The notes under the pieces were generated by a model. That model had not been told where the DNA came from. It searched no databases and saw only the letters and a program-made list of their open reading frames with translations. Positions 1-11,846 of a stretch of 64,000 nt of DNA are shown here, piece by piece. The translations under genes and the position numbers were made by a program. Origin of the DNA: Protonemura montana (taxonomy: Eukaryota; Arthropoda; Insecta; Plecoptera; Nemouridae); NCBI GenBank assembly GCA_947568835.1, contig OX387603.1, forward strand, positions 29,226,651 through 29,290,650, read 5' to 3'. Position 1 is the stretch's first letter; each line of letters opens with the position of its first letter.

Positions 1-618
1 TTTGCTAGCTATGCGTTCTAGTCAATCTTTCTTGCTGGCCAGACGCTCCTTTCACTCTGCCTCGCTAGCCAGACGCTCCAGACACCCGCCTAGCTACCAA
101 GACGCTCCAGAAACTCTGCCTTGCTACCCAGACGCTCCAGGCACTCAGCCATGCTGGCCAGTCGCTCCAGACACTCTGCCTCGCTAGCCAGTCGCTCCAG
201 ACGCTCTGCATAGCTACCAAGACGCTTCAGACACGCTGCCTCTTAAGCCAGGCACTCCAGACTCTCTGCCTCGCTAGCCAGACGCCCCAGACACTCTGCC
301 TTGCTTCCCAGATTCTCCAGACACTCTGCCTCGCAGGCCAGACGCTCCAGACACTCTGCCTTAGTAGCCAGATGCTCCAGACACTCTGCTTCGCTAGCCA
401 GACGCTCCAAACACTCTGCCTCGCAAGCCGGGTGCTCCAGACACTCTGCCTTGCTAGCCAGACACTCCAGACACTCTGTCCCGCTACCCAGACGCTCCAG
501 ACACTCTGCCTCGCAAGCTGGGCCTAGCCAGACGCTCCAGACACTCTGCCTCGCAAGCCGGGTGCTCCAGACACTCTGCCTTGCTAGCCAGACGCTCCAG
601 ACACTCTGTCCCGCGGTA
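1..618. repeat. Short 638-bp HOR-A variant, 5' end cut by window
   Basis: This is the same short unit as 1678-2315, missing its first 20 bp because the window starts inside monomer 1. It carries monomers 1-18 and the 10-bp remnant, then a second copy of the monomer 15-17 region. Monomer 17 is fused directly to the end of monomer 36 (CCCGCGGTAACACG at ~611-624), so positions 20-35 of the standard unit are missing. Confidence 0.88.
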
Positions 619-1677
619 ACACGCTCCAGACCTTCAGCTTTGCTAGCTATGCGTTCTAGTCACTCTTTCTTGCTGGCCAGACGCTCCTTTCACTCTGCCT
701 CGCTAGCCAGACGCTCCAGACACCCGCCTAGCTACCAAGACGCTCCAGAAACTCTGCCTTGCTACCCAGACGCTCCAGGCACTCTGCCATGCTGGCCAGT
801 CGCTCCAGACACTCTGCCTCGCTAGCCAGTCGCTCCAGACGCTCTGCATAGCTACCAAGACGCTTCAGACACGCTGCCTCTTAAGCCAGGCACTCCAGAC
901 TCTCTGCCTCGCTAGCCAGACGCCCCAGACACTCTGCCTTGCTTCCCAGATTCTCCAGACACTCTGCCTCGCAGGCCAGACGCTCCAGACACTCTGCCTT
1001 AGTAGCCAGAAGCTCCAGACACTCTGCTTCGCTAGCCAGACGCTCCAAACACTCTGCCTCGCAAGCCGGGTGCTCCAGACACTCTGCCTTGCTAGCCAGA
1101 CGCTCCAGACACTCTGTCCCGCTACCCAGACGCTCCAGACACTCTGCCTCGCAAGCCGGGCCTAGCCAGACGCTCCAGACACTCTGCGCCGCTACCCAGA
1201 CGCTCCAGGCACTCTGCCTCGCAAGCCGGGCGCTCCAGACACTCTGCCTCGCTTGCCAGACGTTCCAGACACTCTGCTTCGCTAGCCAGACGCTCGAGAA
1301 ACTTTGCCTCGCTAGCCAGACGCCTCAGACACTCTGCCTTGCTACCCAGTCGCTCCTGACAATCTGCCTCGCAAGCCGGGCGCTCCAGACACTCTGCCTC
1401 GCTAGCCAGACGCTCCAGACACTCTGCCTTAGTAGCCAGATGCTCCAGACACTCTTTCTCGCTAGCCAGACGCTCCAGACACTCTGCCTCGCAAGCCGGG
1501 CGCTCCAGACACTCTGCCTCGCTAGCCAGACGCTCCAGACACTCTGCCTTAGTAGCCAGACCCTCCAGACACTCTTTCTCGCTAGCCAGACGCTCCAGAC
1601 ACTCTGCTTCGCGAGCCAGACGCCTCAGACACCCTGCCTTGCTACCCAGTCGCTCCGGACACTCTGCCTCCGTAGTA
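619..1677. repeat. Full 1,059-bp HOR-A unit between two short units
   Basis: A complete 36-position unit of exactly 1,059 bp. It sits between the two 638-bp variants and, with its short partner, forms a 1,697-bp compound period. It carries private variants such as CCAGAAGCTCC at ~1010 in place of CCAGATGCTCC, shared with the next full copy at 2316-3374. This supports duplication of the 638+1,059 pair as a block. Confidence 0.9.
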
Positions 1678-2315
1678 ACACGCTCCAGACCTTCAGCTTT
1701 GCTAGCTATGCGTTCTAGTCAATCTTTCTTGCTGGCCAGACGCTCCTTTCACTCTGCCTCGCTAGCCAGACGCTCCAGACACCCGCCTAGCTACCAAGAC
1801 GCTCCAGAAACTCTGCCTTGCTACCCAGACGCTCCAGGCACTCTGCCATGCTGGCCAGTCGCTCCAGACACTCTGCCTCGCTAGCCAGTCGCTCCAGACG
1901 CTCTGCATAGCTACCAAGACGCTTCAGACACGCTGCCTCTTAAGCCAGGCACTCCAGACTCTCTGCCTCGCTAGCCAGACGCCCCAGACACTCTGCCTTG
2001 CTTCCCAGATTCTCCAGACACTCTGCCTCGCAGGCCAGACGCTCCAGACACTCTGCCTTAGTAGCCAGATGCTCCAGACACTCTGCTTCGCTAGCCAGAC
2101 GCTCCAAACACTCTGCCTCGCAAGCCGGGTGCTCCAGACACTCTGCCTTGCTAGCCAGACACTCCAGACACTCTGTCCCGCTACCCAGACGCTCCAGACA
2201 CTCTGCCTCGCAAGCTGGGCCTAGCCAGACGCTCCAGACACTCTGCCTCGCAAGCCGGGTGCTCCAGACACTCTGCCTTGCTAGCCAGACGCTCCAGACA
2301 CTCTGTCCCGCGGTA
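1678..2315. repeat. 638-bp HOR-A variant, second copy
   Basis: Composition is monomers 1-18 (539 bp), the 10-bp remnant, one fused monomer ending in the position-15 tail, monomer 16, and a 29-bp fusion of monomer 17 with the tail of 36; total 638 bp. The CCCGCGGTAACACG junction (~2307-2320) matches the first copy, so both descend from a single deletion. Because 638 is not a multiple of 3, any reading frame shifts across it. Confidence 0.9.
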
Positions 2316-3374
2316 ACACGCTCCAGACCTTCAGCTTTGCTAGCTATGCGTTCTAGTCACTCTTTCTTGCTGGCCAGACGCTCCTTTCACTCTGCCTCGC
2401 TAGCCAGACGCTCCAGACACCCGCCTAGCTACCAAGACGCTCCAGAAACTCTGCCTTGCTACCCAGACGCTCCAGGCACTCTGCCATGCTGGCCAGTCGC
2501 TCCAGACACTCTGCCTCGCTAGCCAGTCGCTCCAGACGCTCTGCATAGCTACCAAGACGCTTCAGACACGCTGCCTCTTAAGCCAGGCACTCCAGACTCT
2601 CTGCCTCGCTAGCCAGACGCCCCAGACACTCTGCCTTGCTTCCCAGATTCTCCAGACACTCTGCCTCGCAGGCCAGACGCTCCAGACACTCTGCCTTAGT
2701 AGCCAGAAGCTCCAGACACTCTGCTTCGCTAGCCAGACGCTCCAAACACTCTGCCTCGCAAGCCGGGTGCTCCAGACACTCTGCCTTGCTAGCCAGACGC
2801 TCCAGACACTCTGTCCCGCTACCCAGACGCTCCAGACACTCTGCCTCGCAAGCCGGGCCTAGCCAGACGCTCCAGACACTCTGCGCCGCTACCCAGACGC
2901 TCCAGGCACTCTGCCTCGCAAGCCGGGCGCTCCAGACACTCTGCCTCGCTTGCCAGACGTTCCAGACACTCTGCTTCGCTAGCCAGACGCTCGAGAAACT
3001 TTGCCTCGCTAGCCAGACGCCTCAGACACTCTGCCTTGCTACCCAGTCGCTCCTGACAATCTGCCTCGCAAGCCGGGCGCTCCAGACACTCTGCCTCGCT
3101 AGCCAGACGCTCCAGACACTCTGCCTTAGTAGCCAGATGCTCCAGACACTCTTTCTCGCTAGCCAGACGCTCCAGACACTCTGCCTCGCAAGCCGGGCGC
3201 TCCAGACACTCTGCCTCGCTAGCCAGACGCTCCAGACACTCTGCCTTAGTAGCCAGACCCTCCAGACACTCTTTCTCGCTAGCCAGACGCTCCAGACACT
3301 CTGCTTCGCGAGCCAGACGCCTCAGACTCACTGCCTTGCTACCCAGTCGCTCCGGACACTCTGCCTCCGTAGTA
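2316..3374. repeat. Full 1,059-bp HOR-A unit, partner of 619-1677
   Basis: A complete unit. It shares the CCAGAAGCTCC variant (~2703) with 619-1677, which fits the 1,697-bp compound duplication. It differs in carrying CAGACTCACTG near 3325, a variant also found in several downstream units (for example near 4384 and 6502), so it links the compound block to the regular array. Confidence 0.88.
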
Positions 3375-4433
3375 ACACGCTCCAGACCTTCAGCTTTTCT
3401 AGCTATGCGTTCTAGTCACTCTTTCTTGCTGGCCAGACGCTCCTTTCACTCTGCCTCGCTAGCCAGACGCTCCAGACACCCGCCTAGCTACCAAGACGCT
3501 CCAGAAACTCTGCCTTGCTACCCAGACGCTCCAGGCACTCTGCCATGCTGGCCAGTCGCTCCAGACACTCTGCCTCGCTAGCCAGTCGCTCCAGACGCTC
3601 TGCATAGCTACCAAGACGCTTCAGACACGCTGCCTCTTAAGCCAGGCACTCCAGACTCTCTGCCTCGCTAGCCAGACGCCCCAGACACTCTGCCTTGCTT
3701 CCCAGATTCTCCAGACACTCTGCCTCGCAGGCCAAACGCTCCAGACACTCTGCCTTAGTAGCCAGATGCTCCAGACACTCTGCTTCGCTAGCCAGACGCT
3801 CCAAACACTCTGCCTCGCAAGCCGGGTGCTCCAGACACTCTGCCTTGCTAGCCAGACGCTCCAGACACTCTGTCCCGCTACCCAGACGCTCCAGACACTC
3901 TGCCTCGCAAGCCGGGCCTAGCCAGACGCTCCAGACACTCTGCGCCGCTACCCAGACGCTCCAGACACTCTGCCTCGCAAGCCGGGCGCTCCAGACACTC
4001 TGCCTCGCTAGCCAGACGTTCCAGACACTCTGCTTCGCTAGCCAGACGCTCGAGAAACTTTGCCTCGCTAGCCAGACGCCTCAGACACTCTGCCTTGCTA
4101 CCCAGTCGCTCCTGACAATCTGCCTCGCAAGCCGGGCGCTCCAGACACTCTGCCTCGCTAGCCAGACGCTCCAGACACTCTGCCTTAGTAGCCAGATGCT
4201 CCAGACACTCTTTCTCGCTAGCCAGACGCTCCAGACACTCTGCCTCGCAAGCCGGGCGCTCCAGACACTCTGCCTCGCTAGCCAGACGCTCCAGACACTC
4301 TGCCTTAGTAGCCAGACCCTCCAGACACTCTTTCTCGCTAGCCAGACGCTCCAGACACTCTGCTTCGCGAGCCAGACGCCTCAGACTCACTGCCTTGCTA
4401 CCCAGTCGCTCCGGACACTCTGCCTCCGTAGTA
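3375..4433. repeat. HOR-A type unit: 35 monomers plus a 10-bp remnant
   Basis: I split this copy monomer by monomer. It contains 34 monomers of 30 bp, one of 29 bp (the fourth, with CACCCGCCTAGC) and a 10-bp remnant GGGCCTAGCC after the eighteenth monomer: 34 x 30 + 29 + 10 = 1,059. Counting that remnant as position 19, the unit has 36 positions. Positions 1-3 (GTTCTAGTCACTCTTTC region) are the most diverged. Positions 27-30 and 31-34 are near-identical 120-bp blocks, an internal duplication. Position 36 ends CCGTAGTA, just before the next boundary. I use this numbering for the other units. Confidence 0.93.
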
Positions 4434-7400
4434 ACACGCTCCAGACCTTCAGCTTTTCTAGCTATGCGTTCTAGTCACTCTTTCTTGCTGGCCAGACGCT
4501 CCTTTCACTCTGCCTCGCTAGCCAGACGCTCCAGACACCCGCCTAGCTACCAAGACGCTCCAGAAACTCTGCCTTGCTACCCAGACGCTCCAGGCACTCT
4601 GCCATGCTGGCCAGTCGCTCCAGACACTCTGCCTCGCTAGCCAGTCGCTCCAGACGCTCTGCATAGCTACCAAGACGCTTCAGACACGCTGCCTCTTAAG
4701 CCAGGCACTCCAGACTCTCTGCCTCGCTAGCCAGACGCCCCAGACACTCTGCCTTGCTTCCCAGATTCTCCAGACACTCTGCCTCGCAGGCCAAACGCTC
4801 CAGACACTCTGCCTTAGTAGCCAGATGCTCCAGACACTCTGCTTCGCTAGCCAGACGCTCCAAACACTCTGCCTCGCAAGCCGGGTGCTCCAGACACTCT
4901 GCCTTGCTAGCCAGACGCTCCAGACACTCTGTCCCGCTACCCAGACGCTCCAGACACTCTGCCTCGCAAGCCGGGCCTAGCCAGACGCTCCAGACACTCT
5001 GCGCCGCTACCCAGACGCTCCAGACACTCTGCCTCGCAAGCCGGGCGCTCCAGACACTCTGCCTCGCTAGCCAGACGTTCCAGACACTCTGCTTCGCTAG
5101 CCAGACGCTCGAGAAACTTTGCCTCGCTAGCCAGACGCCTCAGACACTCTGCCTTGCTACCCAGTCGCTCCTGACAATCTGCCTCGCAAGCCGGGCGCTC
5201 CAGACACTCTGCCTCGCTAGCCAGACGCTCCAGACACTCTGCCTTAGTAGCCAGATGCTCCAGACACTCTTTCTCGCTAGCCAGACGCTCCAGACACTCT
5301 GCCTCGCAAGCCGGGCGCTCCAGACACTCTGCCTCGCTAGCCAGACGTTCCAGACACTCTGCCTTAGTAGCCAGACCCTCCAGACACTCTTTCTCGCTAG
5401 CCAGACGCTCCAGACACTCTGCTTCGCGAGCCAGACGCCTCAGACACCCTGCCTTGCTACCCAGTCGCTCCGGACACTCTGCCTCCGTAGTAACACGCTC
5501 CAGACCTTCAGCTTTGCTAGCTATGCGTTCTAGTCAATCTTTCTTGCTGGCCAGACGCTCCTTTCACTCTGCCTCGCTAGCCAGACGCTCCAGACACCCG
5601 CCTAGCTACCAAGACGCTCCAGAAACTCTGCCTTGCTACCCAGACGCTCCAGGCACTCTGCCATGCTGGCCAGTCGCTCCAGACACTCTGCCTCGCTAGC
5701 CAGTCGCTCCAGACGCTCTGCATAGCTACCAAGACGCTTCAGACACGCTGCCTCTTAAGCCAGGCACTCCAGACTCTCTGCCTCGCTAGCCAGACGCCCC
5801 AGACACTCTGCCTTGCTTCCCAGATTCTCCAGACACTCTGCCTCGCAGGCCAGACGCTCCAGACACTCTGCCTTAGTAGCCAGATGCTCCAGACACTCTG
5901 CTTCGCTAGCCAGACGCTCCAAACACTCTGCCTCGCAAGCCGGGTGCTCCAGACACTCTGCCTTGCTAGCCAGACGCTCCAGACACTCTGTCCCGCTACC
6001 CAGACGCTCCAGACACTCTGCCTCGCAAGCTGGGCCTAGCCAGACGCTCCAGACACTCTGCGCCGCTACCCAGACGCTCCAGACACTCTGCCTCGCAAGC
6101 CGGGCGCTCCAGACACTCTGCCTCGCTAGCCAGACGTTCCAGACACTCTGCTTCGCTAGCCAGACGCTCGAGAAACTTTGCCTCGCTAGCCAGACGCCTC
6201 AGACACTCTGCCTTGCTACCCAGTCGCTCCTGACAATCTGCCTCGCAAGCCGGGCGCTCCAGACACTCTGCCTCGCTAGCCAGACGCTCCAGACACTCTG
6301 CCTTAGTAGCCAGATGCTCCAGACACTCTTTCTCGCTAGCCAGACGCTCCAGACACTCTGCCTCGCAAGCCGGGCGCTCCAGACACTCTGCCTCGCTAGC
6401 CAGACGCTCCAGACACTCTGCCTTAGTAGCCAGACCCTCCAGACACTCTTTTTCGCTAGCCAGACGCTCCAGACACTCTGCTTCGCGAGCCAGACGCCTC
6501 AGACTCACTGCCTTGCTACCCAGTCGCTCCGGACACTCTGCCTCCGTAGTAACACGCTCCAGACCTTCAGCTTTGCTAGCTATGCGTTCTAGTCACTCTT
6601 TCTTGCTGGCCAGACGCTCCTTTCACTCTGCCTCGCTAGCCAGACGCTCCAGACACCCGCCTAGCTACCAAGACGCTCCAGAAACTCTGCCTTGCTACCC
6701 AGACGCTCCAGGCACTCTGCCATGCTGGCCAGTCGCTCCAGACACTCTGCCTCGCTAGCCAGTCGCTCCAGACGCTCTGCATAGCTACCAAGACGCTTCA
6801 GACACGCTGCCTCTTAAGCCAGGCACTCCAGACTCTCTGCCTCGCTAGCCAGACGCCCCAGACACTCTGCCTTGCTTCCCAGATTCTCCAGACACTCTGC
6901 CTCGCAGGCCAGACGCTCCAGACACTCTGCCTTAGTAGCCAGATGCTCCAGACACTCTGCTTCGCTAGCCAGACGCTCCAATCACTCTGCCTCGCAAGCC
7001 GGGTGCTCCAGACACTCTGCCTTGCTAGCCAGACGCTCCAGACACTCTGTCCCGCTACCCAGACGCTCCAGACACTCTGCCTCGCAAGCCGGGCCTAGCC
7101 AGACGCTCCAGACACTCTGCGCCGCTACCCAGACGCTCCAGACACTCTGCCTCGCAAGCCGGGCGCTCCAGACACTCTGCCTCGCTAGCCAGACGTTCCA
7201 GACACTCTGCTTCGCTAGCCAGACGCTCGAGAAACTTTGCCTCGCTAGCCAGACGCCTCAGACACTCTGCCTTGCTACCCAGTCGCTCCTGACAATCTGC
7301 CTCGCAAGCCGGGCGCTCCAGACACTCTGCCTCGCTAGCCAGACGCTCCAGACACTCTGCCTTAGTAGCCAGATGCTCCAGACACTCTTTCTCGCTAGCC

Positions 7401-10400
7401 AGACGCTCCAGACACTCTGCCTCGCAAGCCGGGCGCTCCAGACACTCTGCCTCGCTAGTTAGACGCTCCAGACACTCTGCCTTAGTAGCCAGACCCTCCA
7501 GACACTCTTTCTCGCTAGCCAGACGCTCCAGACACTCTGCTTCGCGAGCCAGACGCCTCAGACACTCTGCCTTGCTACCCAGTCGCTCCGGACACTCTGC
7601 CTCCGTAGTAACACGCTCCAGACCTTCAGCTTTGCTAGCTATGCGTTCTAGTCACTCTTTCTTGCTGGCCAGACGCTCCTTTCACTCTGCCTCGCTAGCC
7701 AGACGCTCCAGACACCCGCCAAGCTACCAAGACGCTCCAGAATCTCTGCCTTGCTACCCAGACGCTCCAGGCACTCTGCCATGCTGGCCAGTCGCTCCAG
7801 ACACTCTGCCTCGCTAGCCAGTCGCTCCAGACGCTCTGCATAGCTACCAAGACGCTTCAGACACGCTGCCTCTTAAGCCAGGCACTCCAGACTCTCTGCC
7901 TCGCTAGCCAGACGCCCCAGACACTCTGCCTTGCTTCCCAGATTCTCCAGACACTCTGCTTTGCAGGCCAGACGCTCCAGACACTCTGCCTTAGTAGCCA
8001 GAAGCTCCAGACACTCTGCTTCGCTAGCCAGACGCTCCAAACACTCTGCCTCGCAAGCCGGGTGCTCCAGACACTCTGCCTTGCTAGCCAGACGCTCCAG
8101 ACACTCTGTCCCGCTACCCAGACGCTCCAGACACTCTGCCTCGCAAGCCGGGCCTAGCCAGACGCTCCAGACACTCTGCGCCGCTACCCAGACGCTCCAG
8201 ACACTCTGCCTCGCACTTTGGGCGCTCCAGACACTCTGCCTCGCTAGCCAGACGTTCCAGACACTCTGCTTCGCTAGCCAGACGCTCGAGAAACTTTGCC
8301 TCGCTAGCCAGACGCCTCAGACACTCTGCCTTGCTACCCAGTCGCTCCTGACAATCTGCCTCGCAAGCCGGGCGCTCCAGACACTCTGCCTCGCTAGCCA
8401 GACGCTCCAGACACTCTGCCTTAGTAGCCAGATGCTCCAGACACACTTTCTCGCTAGCCAGACGCTCCAGACGCTCTGCCTCGCAAGCCGGGCGCTCCAG
8501 ACACTCTGCCTCGCTAGCCAGACGCTCCAGACACTCTGCCTTAGTAGCCAGACCCTCCAGACCCTCTTTCTCGCTAGCCAGACGCTCCAGACACTCTGCT
8601 TCGCGAGCCAGACGCCTCAGACACTCTGCCTTGCTACCCAGTCGCTCCGGACACTCTGCCTCCGTAGTAACACGCTCCAGACCTTCAGCTTTGCTAGCTA
8701 TGCGTTCTAGTCACTCTTTCTTGCTGGCCAGACGCTCCTTTCACTCTGCCTCGCTAGCCAGACGCTCCAGACACCCGCCAAGCTACCAAGACGCTCCAGA
8801 AACTCTGCCTTGCTACCCAGACGCTCCAGGCACCCTGCCATGCTGGCCAGTCGCTCCAGACACTCTGCCTCGCTAGCCAGTCGCTCCAGACGCTCTGCAT
8901 AGCTACCAAGACGCTTCAGACACGCTGCCTCTTAAGCCAGGCACTCCAGACTCTCTGCCTCGCTAGCCAGACGCCCCAGACACTCTGCCTTGCTTCCCAG
9001 ATTCTCCAGACACTCTGCTTTGCAGGCCAGACGCTCCAGACACTCTGCCTTAGTAGCCAGATGCTCCAGACACTCTGCTTCGCTAGCCAGACGCTCCAAA
9101 CACTCTGCCTCGCAAGCCGGGTGCTCCAGACACTCTGCCTTGCTAGCCAGACGCTCCAGACACTCTGTCCCGCTACCCAGACGCTCCAGACACTCTGCCT
9201 CGCAAGCCGGGCCTAGCCAGACGCTCCAGACACTCTGCGCCGCTACCCAGACGCTCCAGACACTCTGCCTCGCAAGCCGGGCGCTCCAGACACTCTGCCT
9301 CGCTAGCCAGACGTTCCAGACACTCTGCTTCGCTAGCCAGACGCTCGAGAGACTTTGCCTCGCTAGCCAGACGCCTCAGACACTCTGCCTTGCTACCCAG
9401 TCGCTCCTGACAATCTGCCTCGCAAGCCGGGCGCTCCAGACACTCTGCCTCGCTAGCCAGACGCTCCAGACACTCTGCCTTAGTAGCCAGATGCTCCAGA
9501 CACTCTTTCTCGCTAGCCAGACGCTCCAGACACTCTGCCTCGCAAGCCGGGCGCTCCAGACACTCTGCCTCGCTAGCCAGACGCTCCAGACACTCTGCCT
9601 TAGTAGCCAGACCCTCCAGACACTCTTTTTCGCTAGCCAGACGCTCCAGACACTCTGCTTCGCGAGCCAGACGCCTCAGACTCACTGCCTTGCTACCCAG
9701 TCGCTCCGGACACTCTGCCTCCGTAGTAACACGCTTCAGACCTTCAGCTTTGCTAGCTATGCGTTCTAGTCACTCTTTCTTGCTGGCCAGACGCTCCTTT
9801 CACTCTGCCTCGCTAGCCAGACGCTCCAGACACCCGCCTAGCTACCAAGACGCTCCAGAAACTCTGCCTTGCTACCCAGACGCTCCAGGCACTCTGCCAT
9901 GCTGGCCAGTCGCTCCAGACACTCTGCCTCGCTAGCCAGTCGCTCCAGACGCTCTGCATAGCTACCAAGACGCTTCAGACACGCTGCCTCTTAAGCCAGG
10001 CACTCCAGACTCTCTGCCTCGCTAGCCAGACGCCCCAGACACTCTGCCTTGCTTCCCAGATTCTCCAGACACTCTGCCTCGCAGGCCAGACGCTCCAGAC
10101 ACTCTGCCTTAGTAGCCAGATGCTCCAGACACTCTGCTTCGCTAGCCAGACGCTCCAAACACTCTGCCTCGCAAGCCGGGTGCTCCAGACACTCTGCCTT
10201 GCTAGCCAGACGCTCCAGACACTCTGTCCCGCTACCCAGACGCTCCAGACACTCTGCCTCGCAAGCCGGGCCTAGCCAGACGCTCCAGACACTCTGCGCC
10301 GCTACCCAGACGCTCCAGACACTCTGCCTCGCAAGCCGGGCGCTCCAGACACTCTGCCTCGCTAGCCAGACGTTCCAGACACTCTGCTTCGCTAGCCAGA

Positions 10401-11846
10401 CGCTCGAGAAACTTTGCCTCGCTAGCCAGACGCCTCAGACACTCTGCCTTGCTACCCAGTCGCTCCTGACAATCTGCCTTGCAAGTTGGGCGCTCCAGAC
10501 ACTCTGCCTCGCTAGCCAGACGCTCCAGACACTCTGCCTTAGTAGCCAGATGCTCCAGACACTCTTTCTCGCTAGCCAGACGCTCCAGACACTCTGCCTC
10601 GCAAGCCGGGCGCTCCAGACACTCTGCCTCGCTAGTTAGACGCTCCAGACACTCTGCCTTAGTAGCCAGACCCTCCAGACACTCTTTCTCGCTAGCCAGA
10701 CGCTCCAGACACTCTGCTTCGCGAGCCAGACGCCTCAGACACTCTGCCTTGCTACCCAGTCGCTCCGGACACTCTGCCTCCGTAGTAACACGCTCCAGAC
10801 CTTCAGCTTTGCTAGCTATGCGTTCTAGTCACTCTTTCTTGCTGGCCAGACGCTCCTTTCACTCTGCCTCGCTAGCCAGACGCTCTTGACACCCGCCAAG
10901 CTACCAAGACGCTCCAGAATCTCTGCCTTGCTACCCAGACGCTCCAGGCACTCTGCCATGCTGGCCAGTCGCTCCAGACACTCTGCCTCGCTAGCCAGTC
11001 GCTCCAGACGCTCTGCATAGCTACCAAGACGCTTCAGACACGCTGCCTCTTAAGCCAGGCACTCCAGACTCTCTGCCTCGCTAGCCAGACGCCCCAGACT
11101 GTCTGCCTTGCTTCCCAGATTCTCCAGACACTCTGCTTTGCAGGCCAGACGCTCCAGACACTCTGCCTTAGTAGCCAGATGCTCCAGACACTCTGCTTCG
11201 CTAGCCAGACGCTCCAAACACTCTGCCTCGCAAGCCGGGTGCTCCAGACACTCTGCCTTGCTAGCCAGACGCTCCAGACACTCTGTCCCGCTACCCAGAC
11301 GCTCCAGACACTCTGCCTCGCAAGCCGGGCCTAGCCAGACGCTCCAGACACTCTGCGCCGCTACCCAGACGCTCCAGACACTCTGCCTCGCACTTTGGGC
11401 GCTCCAGACACTCTGCCTCGCTAGCCAGACGTTCCAGACACTCTGCTTCGCTAGCCAGACGCTCGAGAAACTTTGCCTCGCTAGCCAGACGCCTCAGACA
11501 CTCTGCCTTGCTACCCAGTCGCTCCTGACAATCTGCCTCGCAAGCCGGGCGCTCCAGACACTCTGCCTCGCTAGCCAGACGCTCCAGACACTCTGCCTTA
11601 GTAGCCAGATGCTCCAGACACTCTTTCTCGCTAGCCAGACGCTCCAGACACTCTGCCTCGCAAGCCGGGCGCTCCAGACACTCTGCCTCGCTAGCCAGAC
11701 GCTCCAGACACTCTGCCTTAGTAGCCAGACCCTCCAGACCCTCTTTCTCGCTAGCCAGACGCTCCAGACACTCTGCTTCGCGAGCCAGACGCCTCGGACA
11801 CTCTGCCTTGCTACCCAGTCGCTCCGGACACTCTGCCTCCGTAGTA
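3375..11846. repeat. Eight consecutive 1,059-bp HOR-A units
   Basis: Boundaries at 3375, 4434, 5493, 6552, 7611, 8670, 9729 and 10788 are exactly 1,059 bp apart. Subtypes are distinguishable. Units 7611 and 10788 carry GCACTTTGGGCG at the end of monomer 21 (8213, 11390) and GAATCTCTGCC in monomer 5; I call these LW. Unit 9729 carries GCAAGTTGGGCG at the end of monomer 26 (10481); I call this SW. Units 3375, 5493 (with 6502) and 8670 share the CAGACTCACTG variant of monomer 35. Confidence 0.93.
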
